This document shows, piece by piece, positions 43,447 to 54,232 of a stretch of DNA of 64,000 nucleotides. The first letter of the stretch is position 1; the number at the start of each line of letters is the position of its first letter. The translations under genes were made by a program, and so were the position numbers. The DNA lies in NCBI GenBank assembly GCA_026008535.1, contig BRKX01000006.1:35948664-36012663 (forward strand). Direction: 5' to 3'. This DNA is from Perilla frutescens. Taxonomy: Eukaryota > Streptophyta > Magnoliopsida > Lamiales > Lamiaceae. Below the pieces are notes generated by a model. It was not told the DNA's origin. It saw only the letters and a program-made list of their open reading frames with translations, and ran no database searches.

Positions 43447-43838
43447 GGGAAATTTACACTTTGATACCTACATTTTGGATGCTTTTTCAAAAATAACCCA
43501 CTTTATTACTATTAGCAAAACAGTACCCACTTTTTTAAAAATTTTACAAATCTGACCTCGATCAAATTTCCAGCCTAAAATATCTACGTGACATGCCCAA
43601 CAATTTTATTTTATTTTTAGTTCATAATTGATATGAAAGATCCAGGTAATATTTTTTATTGGAGCAAAAAAGCCACCCAAGAATACAGGCGTGTCACGTA
43701 GATATTTTACGCTAGAAATTTGATCGAGGTCAGATTTGCAAAATTTTTGAAAAAGTAGGTACTATTTCACTAATAGTAATAAAGTGGGTCATTTATGTAA
43801 AAGTGTCAAAAATGTAAATATCAAAGTGTAAATTCCCC
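43447..43838. mobile_element. Fold-back MITE with terminal inverted repeats of about 155 bp
   Basis: The left arm starts gggaaatttacactttgata and the right arm ends tatcaaagtgtaaattcccc, its complement with one extra base. The arms pair over about 155 bp, including a shared gacctcgatcaaatttc core, around a spacer of about 85 bp. TA dinucleotides flank both ends (43445-43446 and 43839-43840), consistent with a Tc1/mariner-type duplication. It has no coding capacity. Confidence 0.85.
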
Positions 43839-43840
43839 TA

Positions 43841-44450
43841 AAAATTATGAATGTGACAATTTTGATTGGGATTTTTAGATGGGAATCTTATTATCATAAC
43901 TTCATTTTATCATATACATAAAGGCAAAAACTTGCATACATTATGATGCAAAAAACACTATATGAGACGGGTAAGTCAAACCCGTTTTTGACCTAGTCAA
44001 CGCGGGTCAACCCGCGCTTTGACCCGATAAACGCAGGTCAACCCGCTTTGACTGGGTCAACCCATAAAAAAAACTGTCCAAAGTGAGTACCAGCCTTGCT
44101 ATTAAAAAGTATCACAAAACGTTCGAAAAGTACTATCTGTATCATTAAAAAGTAAGGAGTCTGCTAGTTATTTTATACTGGTTTATTTAGTTCAAATTCT
44201 GATATTTTTTTCAGTTTTTATATTGTATGTGTTGAGATTAATCTAAAACAATCATCATTCCAAGAATTTGCAAAGGAAAGCAAAACACGAGTTCGGTAAA
44301 ATAAACAAAAAAGTATCAAGTATGATATAGACAGTATCAACCTGAGATTAATACTATCATCAATCCAACTACAATAAAAAGTACCATATGGTAAAAAAAA
44401 AAGTACCAAATATGATAAAAACAGACATAAAAAAAAAATAAAAAATCGCA
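43841..44450. other. Intergenic DNA with short direct and inverted motifs
   Basis: At 43975-44060 gtcaacccg and gtcaaacccg recur five to six times with cgcgggtcaacccgcg forming a palindrome. At 44290-44410 aagtacca-type motifs recur among poly-A. No gene seen. Confidence 0.45.
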
Positions 44451-44485
44451 AAAAAAAAGGACGGACGCGTGAGCCTCACACGCCG

Positions 44486-44491
44486 CACGTG
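44486..44491 (+). promoter_or_regulatory. G-box CACGTG upstream of the NINJA-like gene
   Basis: cacgtg occurs within a locally GC-rich stretch (44461-44520) about 350-480 bp before the leader exon. G-boxes bind MYC2-type bHLH factors. That this site controls the gene is inference. Confidence 0.35.
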
Positions 44492-44819
44492 AGCGCCACG
44501 CATCCATCTGAAATAGGCGGAAATAACCGCTACTGCACGCAAGTCCATCTCAATTTTAAAAGGCGACATACGCGTACACCTCAAGGCGAGGCGCCGGAAA
44601 CTATTACTGAAAGCGCCGCATCTTCCCAATTACGTGAGGCTTACGACCCTCTTCAGCTGAGGCGGAAGAGGCGAGGATTTTGTCGTGAAGCACGGATTGA
44701 ACATTTTTCAGATTTTGTTTTTGGGTTTTACTAAGTTTTGGGCTTAAAGGGTATGGGCTTAAATAAAAAAAAACCCCTAAATTAATAGAAATTGGCCAAG
44801 CCCATTGTATCATTAATCG

Positions 44820-45493
44820 ATCAATTTCTTTATTTCCCATCACCGAACAACTCGCGACACAGAAAAGAAAGATTTTATTTATTTATTTTTTTTTTTTTTG
44901 CAGGCGCGGCTTCAGCGTCTCTCTCACCTCTCACCAGCCATCTCCACCATCTCTCCTCGCAGGGTTCCGGGTAAACACCTCGAGGCTAGCTTCTGCCTTT
45001 TTTTTAAACCTTGATTATATAGAATAGATTTGTTGACTTAGGAAAGTGTAATGCCCTCTACTCTCTTTGTTAGTTGTTCAACTCAGTTAATACAATGAAA
45101 GTTGAAAGATTAAAAGTAAAATTATGTTACTGAATGTCTGAATCTATGATGGAACTTATCTTTCGACTACTATTGAGTACAGAATCCCACTAGTAAGGCA
45201 ACAAGTAATTTATTGGGATTCTGAATTTGGTGTTCATGGGATTGTTCTTTACCTTTTAGGTCAAATATGAAAGAACATCTTTATTATTTGAGAAACGTGA
45301 TTTTTTCCCCTACTTAGTCATTTAAGAGATGGGATTTTGTATCTTAAGCTATATTTTCTTATGCAGATGTTTTAATAAGATTGTTTCTTGATAATTTGAT
45401 ATTCCCTTCTTATTTCTCTCTCTCTGTGTGTGTGTGTGTACTGGCCAGTATCAGACTATGCTCTGAATGGCCAAATATGTGAAAATCTTGCAG
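44820..45493 (+). other. NINJA-like gene: 5' leader exon and first intron
   Basis: A non-coding leader exon ends at 44970 (gttccgg followed by gtaaac). The intron 44971-45493 (523 bp) ends in aatcttgcag, placing the ATG 22 bp into the next exon. The transcription start is not determined; sequence from about 44820 is a plausible leader. The intron contains a CT/GT microsatellite at 45417-45440. Confidence 0.55.
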
Positions 45494-45515
45494 AAACATT
45501 TATCTTTTCCTATCA

Positions 45516-48500
45516 ATGGATGATGAGAAAGGTCTCGATCTGAGCTTGGGTCTTCCTTGTGGCGGAAATAGTTCCTCACACAAAAGTAAACGGGGCAGCT
45601 CATCTGATATCAGATCAGATGAAGGTGATAGAGGTAGCAAATTGATCAATGAGTTCAAAAACTTTCTAGAAGGTGGAAATCAACAACATCCGCTGAAAGT
45701 TGGTGAGAGCTTTAACTACAACTTTTCTAAACCTGCTGCTGACTTTGAAACTTCAAAGAACTCAAATGCTGAAGGATTGTGGTTACCAGCTGAGAATAGG
45801 TCTATTGAAATTGATGAAAAGACTTCAAGTATTGGTGAAAAGCGAAAAAACCTGTTTATTGAGACGAATCAAAAGAAGAAGCATGAGAGAGAAACCAGTC
45901 ATCCTGATTTGACTGATAAAACCAAGGTATCACACATCTCCATAACCACAGATGAGGGATCAACTGCAGAAAATGAAGATGTTGCAGATTCTGAAGTAGA
46001 TGGTTCAACTTCAAGGCATGTTTCTCAGCATGATGATGTTTCAAAGCGATTTGCATCAACTGGTGGTGTATCCAGGGTTCAGAAGGAATCTCATGCGTTT
46101 GGTGTTTCATGCGGTGTTGAAATTCTAGGACAGAAAAGATTTACTATCTCATCAGAAAAGGAAAATGTGATGAATGCATCCTTGCCTTATGGTGTTTCAC
46201 TCCCAGCTCCACCAGCAAACATGAACATGTCTTACTCACAATCTGTCAAGGATTCTAACTCTAGTGGTACACCTAATCCATCCAACTATCCAATGCCTAT
46301 GATGCATGCAATGGCTACCACAAACGTTGAGCGGCCAGGTGTCCAGCCAGTTATGCCTGCTAATTTTCCATTGATGTATGGGTACACTCCTGTCCAGCTT
46401 CCAGTGCTGGACAGAGATAATTCTCGGGGCATAGTATCTCATAACCAACAGATTCACTCAACTTATTCTGGAAGGAATCCCGGGAACCCAGACACTCAGA
46501 TTGATGGCCGTAAGCTCACTCAAGGTACTTCTTTAAATTTTCTTTTCTCTTTATCTATTTTATTTTTTAATGTTATCTGGTACCTCACTGAAGGTTTTCT
46601 TTCAATTTGTTCTCTATATAATTTATTCTGTGCTGGTAAAGTAGGGAATAAATTAAGGCCTTTCCTTCAACTGCAGCAGGGTCATAGCTTTTAAATGCTT
46701 TTTTTGCTACTGCAGGATGATGTCTGGTTTACTTGGTGGTGGTTCTTAACTTGCATGTCTAATTTGATAGTGTTCTCTAATTATATTGCACTTTTATGTC
46801 TGTCATTGTTTAGATAGTGACTGTGTTTCTATTTAACCCACCTGAGAGACTTCTCTTATGCACTGCCAGAATCCAAGAACAATATTTATCATCTAAAAGA
46901 GTCACCAGCTCCAGCTTGTGACATCTAAGCTTTTGCTTTGATCTTCATTTTTTTAGCTTAGTGCCCATGACCTTAAAAAGTTTTACGTTTTGCAACTTAG
47001 TTAAGTAAAACAGAATTGTTGTATTTACTAGTCAGAATGAGACGATCATTATGATGAAATATATGCATCAACTTACATCAAAATAGGAGCTTTGACAAAT
47101 TATTATTATCTTCATTCTCATCCTAGGTTAAGATCACACCATTGTTAATATGCTAGAATAGTGGTGTCAAAGATCTAAAGATAAATATAAATGTCAGCAG
47201 CACCTACACCCTGCATTGGTGCTAAACAAGATACTTCAAATGATTAGGAGATGATGTGGAAAATTATGATATGCGATTGTGATATTATATTCTGTAAATG
47301 GAAAGATAATTGTGCACATGACACGCCATATGCAATAAATAGGATTTAGGAGCAACAATGGATGCAAGCTAATAAATTGAAAACAAAGTTGATAGAGTGA
47401 AGGGACATTAAAAGGTGAGCAACCAACTGAATTTGAGAAAAAACTACCCCAAAAGAGGTCCTTAGGCATTGCTTGCCTCAGCCAAAACTGCTGAAAGTTC
47501 AATAATTTTGAAAACGAACCCTACGTGCGTGCTGACTCCAACACAAATAAATACTTTATCCTTCAGCCTATGCTTTTGTTTAAATTTTCCTTGGCATCCT
47601 CACGCAGCTTGCCCCGGGCGCAATAAACGACGACTGAACTGCATCTATCAAAAGCTTATTGTCTAGATTTTTTTTGAGTTAAAATACCTACCTGCTACCA
47701 AACTTGGTTATCTCAACTTATAGAAATCTCTTCCTCTCCTTTTTCCTTTCTGTGTTTTAGGGTCATCAATCGGAAATGTTAAAAGAGATTCTTATGGACA
47801 AGGACCAAACACTGTTGCCCTGTATGCATGCTATCTTTAGTAGATTATAATCTTTATCTGCAGCCAATGCATGAGTTTTTTTTCCGATATGTGTATCTTC
47901 CTTTAGGAAATCTGAACGTGTAAGACCGTGAAGAGTTGATAAAATCCCTGTCATCCTTGTCTTTGTAGGTATAGTAAATTTTATGAACATCTCATTGCCT
48001 CTTTGTCCTCTTGTGCGGTTTATCATTTTGTCTGAATGTTTGCTGGCACACATCTAGGCCAATATAGGGATGTATATCTTTGTTTTATCATGCAAGTATA
48101 GTCTCTGTATGCACATATATTGATGTATTAGGATTATACTCAGATACGTTTGCAACTATCTCATTACAGAGTAATGCCTTCCATTAAGTTTGACCTGAGC
48201 AAATTCACATGACTGCAAGTTTGCTTGAAAGTTATTCATGTATATATGGGAAGTGAGGTTCCTGATGCTTATTATGTTTACTTGGCGCCCTGGGCAGTTA
48301 TTTCACACAAGTCATCTGAATCTACACAGTTTGATGTGAGGTCTGTGGAATTTGGAAAAAGCTATGGAAAGCAGCAAGTTGGCGAAGAAGGCTCCTCTTC
48401 TCACACAGAAGGTGATTTGAAAGGAAATCATGCAATTCATCAGGGGAAAGATGTGTCTGATCAGCCAGGAGCAGAATCACTTCCTTCAGAATTTCCGGCT

Positions 48501-48785
48501 ATAAGGCCTGGCATTGCGGCAGATCTCAAATTCGGAGGTTGTGGATCTTACCCGAATCTGCCATGGGTGTCTACTACTGGCTCAGGTCCAAATGGCCGGA
48601 CAATATCAGGAGTAACTTACAAGTATAGCCCTACTCAGATTAAGATTGTTTGTGCCTGCCATGGTTCTCACATGTCTCCTGATGAGTTTATACAACATGC
48701 CAGTGAAGAAAACAATAGTCCAGATGCTGGCACTGGTTTAACATCACTTTCAGGCAGCAATCCTGCGGCTTCAGCTCAGAGTTGA
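45516..48785 (+). CDS. NINJA: NINJA-like adaptor protein of jasmonate signalling, two coding exons
   Basis: Coding sequence is join(45516-46524, 48298-48785), 498 aa plus TGA; the phase-1 junction (caag before gtactt; gggcag before ttattt) keeps frame. An EAR repression motif LDLSLGL is at residues 7-13, the site that recruits TOPLESS co-repressors. A basic NLS-like stretch (KRKNLF ... KKKHER) is at 109-125, and the family signature SHISITTDEGSTAENEDVAD at 139-158. The conserved C-terminal domain (about 400-475; LPWVSTTGSGPNGRTISGVT, VCACHGSHMSPDEF) binds the TIFY/ZIM region of JAZ proteins in the family. NINJA links JAZ to TOPLESS in the nucleus to repress MYC-driven jasmonate responses. AFP (ABI5-binding) relatives are the alternative, but the layout fits NINJA better. 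No defects seen. Confidence 0.93.
46525..48297 (+). other. NINJA-like gene: intron between coding exons
   Basis: 1773 bp, GT at 46525 and AG at 48297. AT-rich with no recognisable insertion. A cryptic acceptor (gtgttttag, 47752-47760) precedes a short stretch that could be an alternative exon, but including it is not needed to keep frame. Confidence 0.8.
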
Positions 48786-48831
48786 TATTGGAAGTGAAGC
48801 ACCTAAGGTTATTGAATTTCTCGTTTCAATG

Positions 48832-48837
48832 AATAAA
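48832..48837 (+). terminator. Polyadenylation signal of the NINJA-like gene
   Basis: aataaa lies 47 bp after the stop codon, within tttcaatgaataaacctcgg. T-rich DNA follows. Confidence 0.6.
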
Positions 48838-49039
48838 CCTCGGGTTCTTGTTCTATTGAGAATATTGCAATGTGTGTGATGCACATCTAATGTATATCTG
48901 TGTTGTTCATTCTTGATCTATTTTCTTGTTATTTAGAGTCATACCTGGTGTAAGGTGTCTTGAGATGCTATGGACTTATTTATTTTTCAGCTATCTGCTT
49001 TAGTAAAGATATCGATATTTGTTAAACATGTATGTCATT

Positions 49040-49655
49040 GAGTTGGCTGTGTAGCTTGCTGATTTTTTATCAAGGCATAACTAGTTTTACACCCACGTGT
49101 TGCGTGGCGAAATATAAGACAATCTTATCCGGTCCAAATTGATATCTCACTTTGTATGTTATGGATGTTTGAAAAAATAGTTATAATTATTCATTTTAGA
49201 TGCAATTTGTTTTTATTGTATTACAAATTTTTTCAACATTGACGGAGACACCGATTGGAACAGCAAAAAATAAATCAATATTGGACTTAAATAATAATAT
49301 TATTTTAAAATTTAAGATTTTTTTATATTAAAAGTCGATCTTTAGACCATTTTATAATTACAATATGAATATGTAATTATTACAAGTAAAATTACAACTC
49401 CATTTTATTATATTAATGTATTTAATCACAACTCCATTTTATTATAATATTATATTTACCCACGTGCGTGTTCCGAGATTAAATATGAGATGATGTTATT
49501 TGGTCAATATTTTTCTTGTGATTTACAGGAGTAATTAATATCTATCATGTTATACTAACAGATTATATTCAATATTTAATAAAGAAATGTCATTTATTGG
49601 ATATGCATCCAATATATAAATTTAATATTTTTACATTAAAATATCAATGATATTA
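49040..49655. other. AT-rich intergenic DNA downstream of the NINJA-like gene
   Basis: Two related blocks, ttacacccacgtgttgcgtgg (about 49090) and tttacccacgtgcgtgttccg (about 49454), are about 365 bp apart with AT-rich sequence between. They may mark a decayed transposon. No gene. Confidence 0.45.
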
Positions 49656-51110
49656 ATTTCTTTTGGACGAAATCCCTGCATGGGATGGTCACGGCCAAAT
49701 TAGCTCGTCTTCATAAACGGGTCAAGTTTCCAACTGTTAGATGGGGACGTTAGATTTGGGACTCTCATATTCTTGTTCGACGTTCAGAGACGGACGTAAG
49801 AATGTTAACTTGAGGGGACGAAATGTAGGAATTTCAATTTTGTTGGGGGTAAAAAACAGTATTATAATGTATTATAATGTAAATTATATTATATTTATAT
49901 AATATATATATATATATATAATTGTCAAAATTTGAGGGGGGGCGGGTGCCCCCACCAACCCCTACTGTGTCCATCTCTGTCGGCGTTCGATTATAAGTTG
50001 GTGCCTTTTGTTGTCCTGTTTACCAACTTTTGACACTCTTCATGGATTATTCGGACCAAGAATGTGCACTATGTGTAAAGGGGAGCTTAAAAGCTTCGAT
50101 CATTTATTTTGGTCTTGTCCTCTTGCTGCATCTGTCTGGAGTTGGGTGTTCGATGTTTTTCATTTACGGGATGTTTGGGCCGCTTTGATTCATGAGGCAT
50201 TTGTGTTCTATATGAATTGTTCATTCAGCTCTCAAATTTTAATTTCGTGGAAGGTTGCAGTGGTGAGCATCATTTAGAGTTTATAGACTTTCCAAAACAT
50301 GGCGATTTATGTGGACTTGGTGCCCGACTCCTTTTCTTGTTATTTCGAGCATTCATTTGGCTTTTAAAGAGGTTTCTTTTGTTCGTAGCAGCCAAGGATA
50401 TATGCGGAATGTCGTGGATGATTTGCTTGATCACATTGAAAATTTTGAAGGTTACTCCTCGGCCGGCTCCTCCTAGGAAGATTATTCCTGTCAGGTGGCG
50501 GCCTCCATCTCCGAGTTGGATTAAGATTAACATTGAGGGTTCTTCACTTGGTGCTCCTAGACGTATGGGACTGGGGGCATTTTCCAGAGTCATGATGGTG
50601 AGGTTATGTGCTATTTTCATACGGATGAGGCTGTCGAATTCTCATTTCTTGCCGAGTTGCTGGCGGTGATCATCGCCTTGGAATTGGCCAAGCATTTGTC
50701 TCTGGCCTTTATTTGGCTAAAGACGGGCTCTATTTACGTGGTTTCTTTGCTTCATTCTAGAAGTCTGAAGGTGCCGTGGTGTTTAAAGGCTCGTTGGAGA
50801 GGAGTGCTGGATTACATAAGTAGTATTCATTTTTGTGTGTCTCACATTTATCGGGAAGGTAATAGGGAAGCAGATGTATTAGCTTAATGTTGTTCCTCCC
50901 GGTGTTTGGTTTTCTGTTATTCCATGTATCTTCGATGCTATAAAATAAGATTTTTGTGGTACTGATTTCTTTCGGTTTGCTTAGAGGGATACTCTTTTTC
51001 CCACATGGTTTTTCCTTCTCTAGATTTTCCATAAGGGTTTCAATAAGGCCCCAGTCCCATAAGTTATCGGCTTGTGATATCTAAGAGTTTTAGGTTTGGG
51101 TTACTTTTTC
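49656..51110 (+). pseudogene. LINE 3' fragment A: zinc-binding and RNase H regions
   Basis: Sequence from about 49656 reads as the end of a plant LINE polyprotein: HKRVKFPTVRWGR, DSHILVRR, then (after a MITE) CLPTFDTLHGLFGPRMCTMC ... SFDHLFWSCPLAASVW, a zf-RVT-type Cys/His knuckle. An RNase H-like part follows (SWIKINIEGSSLG; FLAELLAVIIALELAKHLSL; HIYREGNREADVLA), ending at a TAA near 50887. Stops and frame changes are frequent. The 3' part has a LINE-like tail (acatggtttttccttctcta) to about 51110 without a clean poly-A. It is 5'-truncated. Confidence 0.75.
49785..49979. mobile_element. hAT-like MITE inserted in LINE fragment A
   Basis: 195 bp with inverted ends cagagacggac and gtccatctctg (imperfect). 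It is flanked by 8-bp near-duplicates tcgacgtt (49777-49784) and tcggcgtt (49980-49987). Removing it rejoins the LINE sequence. An 8-bp duplication and CAGAG-type ends fit the hAT superfamily. The inside is AT-rich with gggggcgggtgccccc near its right end. Confidence 0.82.
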
Positions 51111-51644
51111 TTTCTTTTATATATACAACTCATTTAGATTTCAAAAATTAATTATTTAAGATTTAAAATTATATAGATAATGAATTTAAGAATTTCAGTC
51201 AATTATTTTAAAAAATTGGAAAATATTTCCCAATCAAATTCAGAATTAGTAATATAATATTATGCTTTGATAAATTTAGAAAATACATATTATTTGAATT
51301 TATTTTATCAGTCTATGTTTTATTAATATTTATTTTATAGGGCATAGTGATTTTATACAAATATATTTCACATATTCCTTTCTAAATTTATTTTAGAAAA
51401 AGCACATTGAAATTGTAAATGCTGCGCAGAATTGATGTGTTCTTTACCGGTATTCAATTTATGTACAAACAGTTCTTGTAAATAAAATAAAATATAAAAG
51501 CATGTAAAGAACTCACGATATGTTAACCAATTCGGTAAACACATACTCTAGGGACCTCGTCCATGTGAGAATTCATTCACTAAGCTAATGCAAATTTGTA
51601 CTCAGGTACTTACACAGAGAACTTTTTTCCCTCGTTGCCCTTTC
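51111..51644. other. AT-rich DNA before copia fragment
   Basis: No supportable gene. The 51425-51640 portion (cacgatatgttaaccaattc) reads like a decayed LTR or leader but has no partner in the window. Confidence 0.4.
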
Positions 51645-51689
51645 TGTTAGTCAAAACAATGAAGAAAAATGTTTTAACCAACATAAATC

Positions 51690-51845
51690 AAAGTCAAAGA
51701 AAGCTGAAACAAGTTCAGCATGAAGCTGAACTGAACTGAAGAGAAAGTCATCAAGCAAGTTCACCATGGAGTTGAACTGAACTGAAGAGAAAGTCATCAA
51801 GCAAGTTCACCATGGAGCTGAACTGAAATGAAGAGAAGCATATCA
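51690..51845 (+). repeat. 53-bp tandem repeat in the copia LTR
   Basis: Three units around agctgaactgaactgaagag followed by aaagtcatcaagcaagttca. Same motif vocabulary as the arrays in the larger copia element. Confidence 0.75.
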
Positions 51846-53072
51846 GATAAGTTTGCCAGAAGCTTGAACGTAACTGAAGAGTCGCAACTGAAGAATAAGA
51901 CTCTTAAACTAAGGGTTTCAAACTGAAGGATGCCAACTAAGTAAGCAACTGATGATCTGATGACAAGTCACCTCAAGAGTAAATACTAGGCATTCTGAAC
52001 CCTTCAATGGTTCTCTTCACCAACACACAGTAGACTTAATTAAAGTCTAAAATGACTACCGCTCATTTTTCATCCCCTCTCTATAAAAAGGATGAAACAG
52101 ATTCCAAAAAAAAGTTTGGTTTTGAGGCGAAGGATTTTTGCGAGAGACTTTTGCAAGAAAGATTATTCGATACAAGATTCTTAAAGATAGATTTGTAACT
52201 CTCTACTTATGTTAAACTGACCATTATTGAACTCAGTTTGTGTGATCAAAAAAGCTAGAAAAGATTACAAATTGTAATAGTTAGACATTGAAAAATTTGT
52301 GAGCTATAACTGTTAGCAAAAATCCCAGACGAGAGAATAGAGCCAAACACCTACAGGTCCATCCAGCTTTCATCAAAGCACTGGCCAAAGCCTCTCTCAC
52401 TGGTCGTCATTTTATCAACATCCGCTCAGCTCAAGAAGCCTCACTAGTTGATAACCAAAGTTCAAGACTCGCCCTCTTGAAAATCAAAAGCGATCTAAAA
52501 CCTTGTAAAGACGCCGATAGCACCTAACTCTCTGTCTAAAGTGTGAGCAATCGCTAAAGAAACTCCCACTACAATAGATATCTACTGGAGACTGTAAGTG
52601 CGAGCTGTCGACCCAGCTGAGGTAACTTTGTAAAGAAACTCATCGTTACCAGGTTCAGCTACCCTTTATCACTATATAATTTGTAAAGTTAACTCAAGTT
52701 ATATAGTGAATTTTCCCTTCAAGTAAGAAGGAAGAGATGACGTAGAAGTTGTAAGGCTTCGAACCTCTATAAAATTATCATGTGATGTCTCTTTATCTTA
52801 TTTAGATTTAAGTTTGCAAACAATCTTATGACACACAACTGAAAGCTATCAACTGAAAATAGACTTAATCAACTAAGCTACAAAATGAGTCAGGGCCCCA
52901 AGAATTCGGCACTTAATTCCAGTTTTAAAAAGAGTTTATTCAACCCTCCTTGTAAACAATATTAGACTCGTTCAGGACTATCAACTAGTATTAGAGCGGT
53001 TGACTCTAAGGATTAGCCATATCTGTAGATCGACTGAATCAGATCCATTTGTTTGTACTAACATTCTAAGCT

Positions 53073-54232
53073 ATGGGAAACTATAAGCGCTACCTCTATT
53101 TTCAGTTGAGAACGATAACTGGAGCAGAAGGATGAAAGCACATATGTGCTCGATACACGAGAACATGTGGGAAGTGATTGGAGAAGGGCTAATCAAGATA
53201 ATGATGGCAAATGATGCCCACATCGTTGACATCAATCAGCCATCATAGATCCCTAAGCCTACTCATCTTCTCACAAGTGAAGAAAAGAAGCTGAAGAATC
53301 TAGAGTTCGTCGCACAAGCAGCGCTATTTCAAACTCTAGATGAGGACCGAATGAAGAACACCAAAAATTGCAAAACTACCAAAGAAATTTGGGAGTTGTT
53401 GGCAGATCTGTGTCAAGAGTCCGAAGCTATCAAAGGAAACAAACTTCAACTAGCCATTGACAAATATGAGTCCTTTAAAATATAGCCTGAAGAATCTATC
53501 TCAAGTCTTAAGGCTAGATTCTTAGGCATAATCAGTGAAATGACCAACCTCAGAAGGACTTATCCCAACTGTGAGATGAACTGTAAAATCTTGGAAATCT
53601 CACCGAAGAATGGGATATAAAGGTCATAGCAACCAAAGAATCAAGAAATATAAATAGTACCTCCCTCAGAGAACTGTTTGGATCCCTTAAAGCACATGAG
53701 TACAACTAGAAAGAAAGAAGCCTCAACTTCCTCAGTTCAAGATGCTGCCTTCTATGGTGAAATGAACAGATTTTGAGACGGTTGTGGAAGAAATAACTAT
53801 CGACCACGAAGCTCACCTGCAAAAGAAAATCTGAGCGGGACCTTAACTGACCGAAAAAGAGAGGCAACTAATAAAAAGGAGAACCTAACTGACAACATCA
53901 ATGAACAAATTCAGTTAGTGACTAAACTACTGGAGAAACTGAAACGAGCCAGAGACAAGTAGTCAGCCACTCTTCAGCTAGAATAATGCTTAAAAGCTGA
54001 CAGACACCAGCATCAAACTAAAAGGATAACTGAACAAACTAGAGAAAACAGTCAATTTCTAGGTGAGTGCTTTCATTGTCACAAGCAGGGACATTACCGA
54101 TATGAATGCCCTGATATTCCAGAAGACAAAAGAGCAAAGTAAGGAAAAGCTTCTTCAAAAGGAATGCAATGATAGCAAACTCATAAAACATTGTACTTGA
54201 CGACTCACACTATCCATCTGGAATTGACTCTG
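53073..54232 (+). pseudogene. SIRE-like gag, decayed and truncated
   Basis: It begins MGNYK and, after a frameshift at about 53090, follows the gag at 5813-7456 closely (RRMKAHMCSIHENMWEVIGE; TSEEKKLKNLEFVAQAALFQ; ESEAIKGNKLQLAIDKYESF). The zinc knuckle CFHCHKQGHYRYEC is intact at about 54070-54112. Stops occur at 53248, 53483 and elsewhere. It ends in GIDS at 54232, where the intact gag continues DGYSSDDEA. Confidence 0.85.

Larger units (their letters stand above)
51645..54232 (+). mobile_element. Truncated SIRE-like copia: 5' LTR, primer site, gag
   Basis: A putative LTR begins tgttagtcaaaacaatgaag at 51645 and ends near 52980 (gactcgttcaggacta). A decayed primer site follows (agtattagagcgg near 52988). 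It resembles the LTR at 3191-5721 in architecture (ctctataaaaagg TATA near 52078; tataatttgtaaag motifs) but is diverged. The element stops in mid-gag at 54232 where another LTR begins. There is no pol and no 3' LTR in this fragment. Confidence 0.8.

Noticed and set aside
47761..47822. Possible extra coding exon in the NINJA-like gene
   Set aside because: Joining 46524 to 48298 directly keeps frame and gives the family's usual sequence; an added exon has no support beyond an acceptor-like site.
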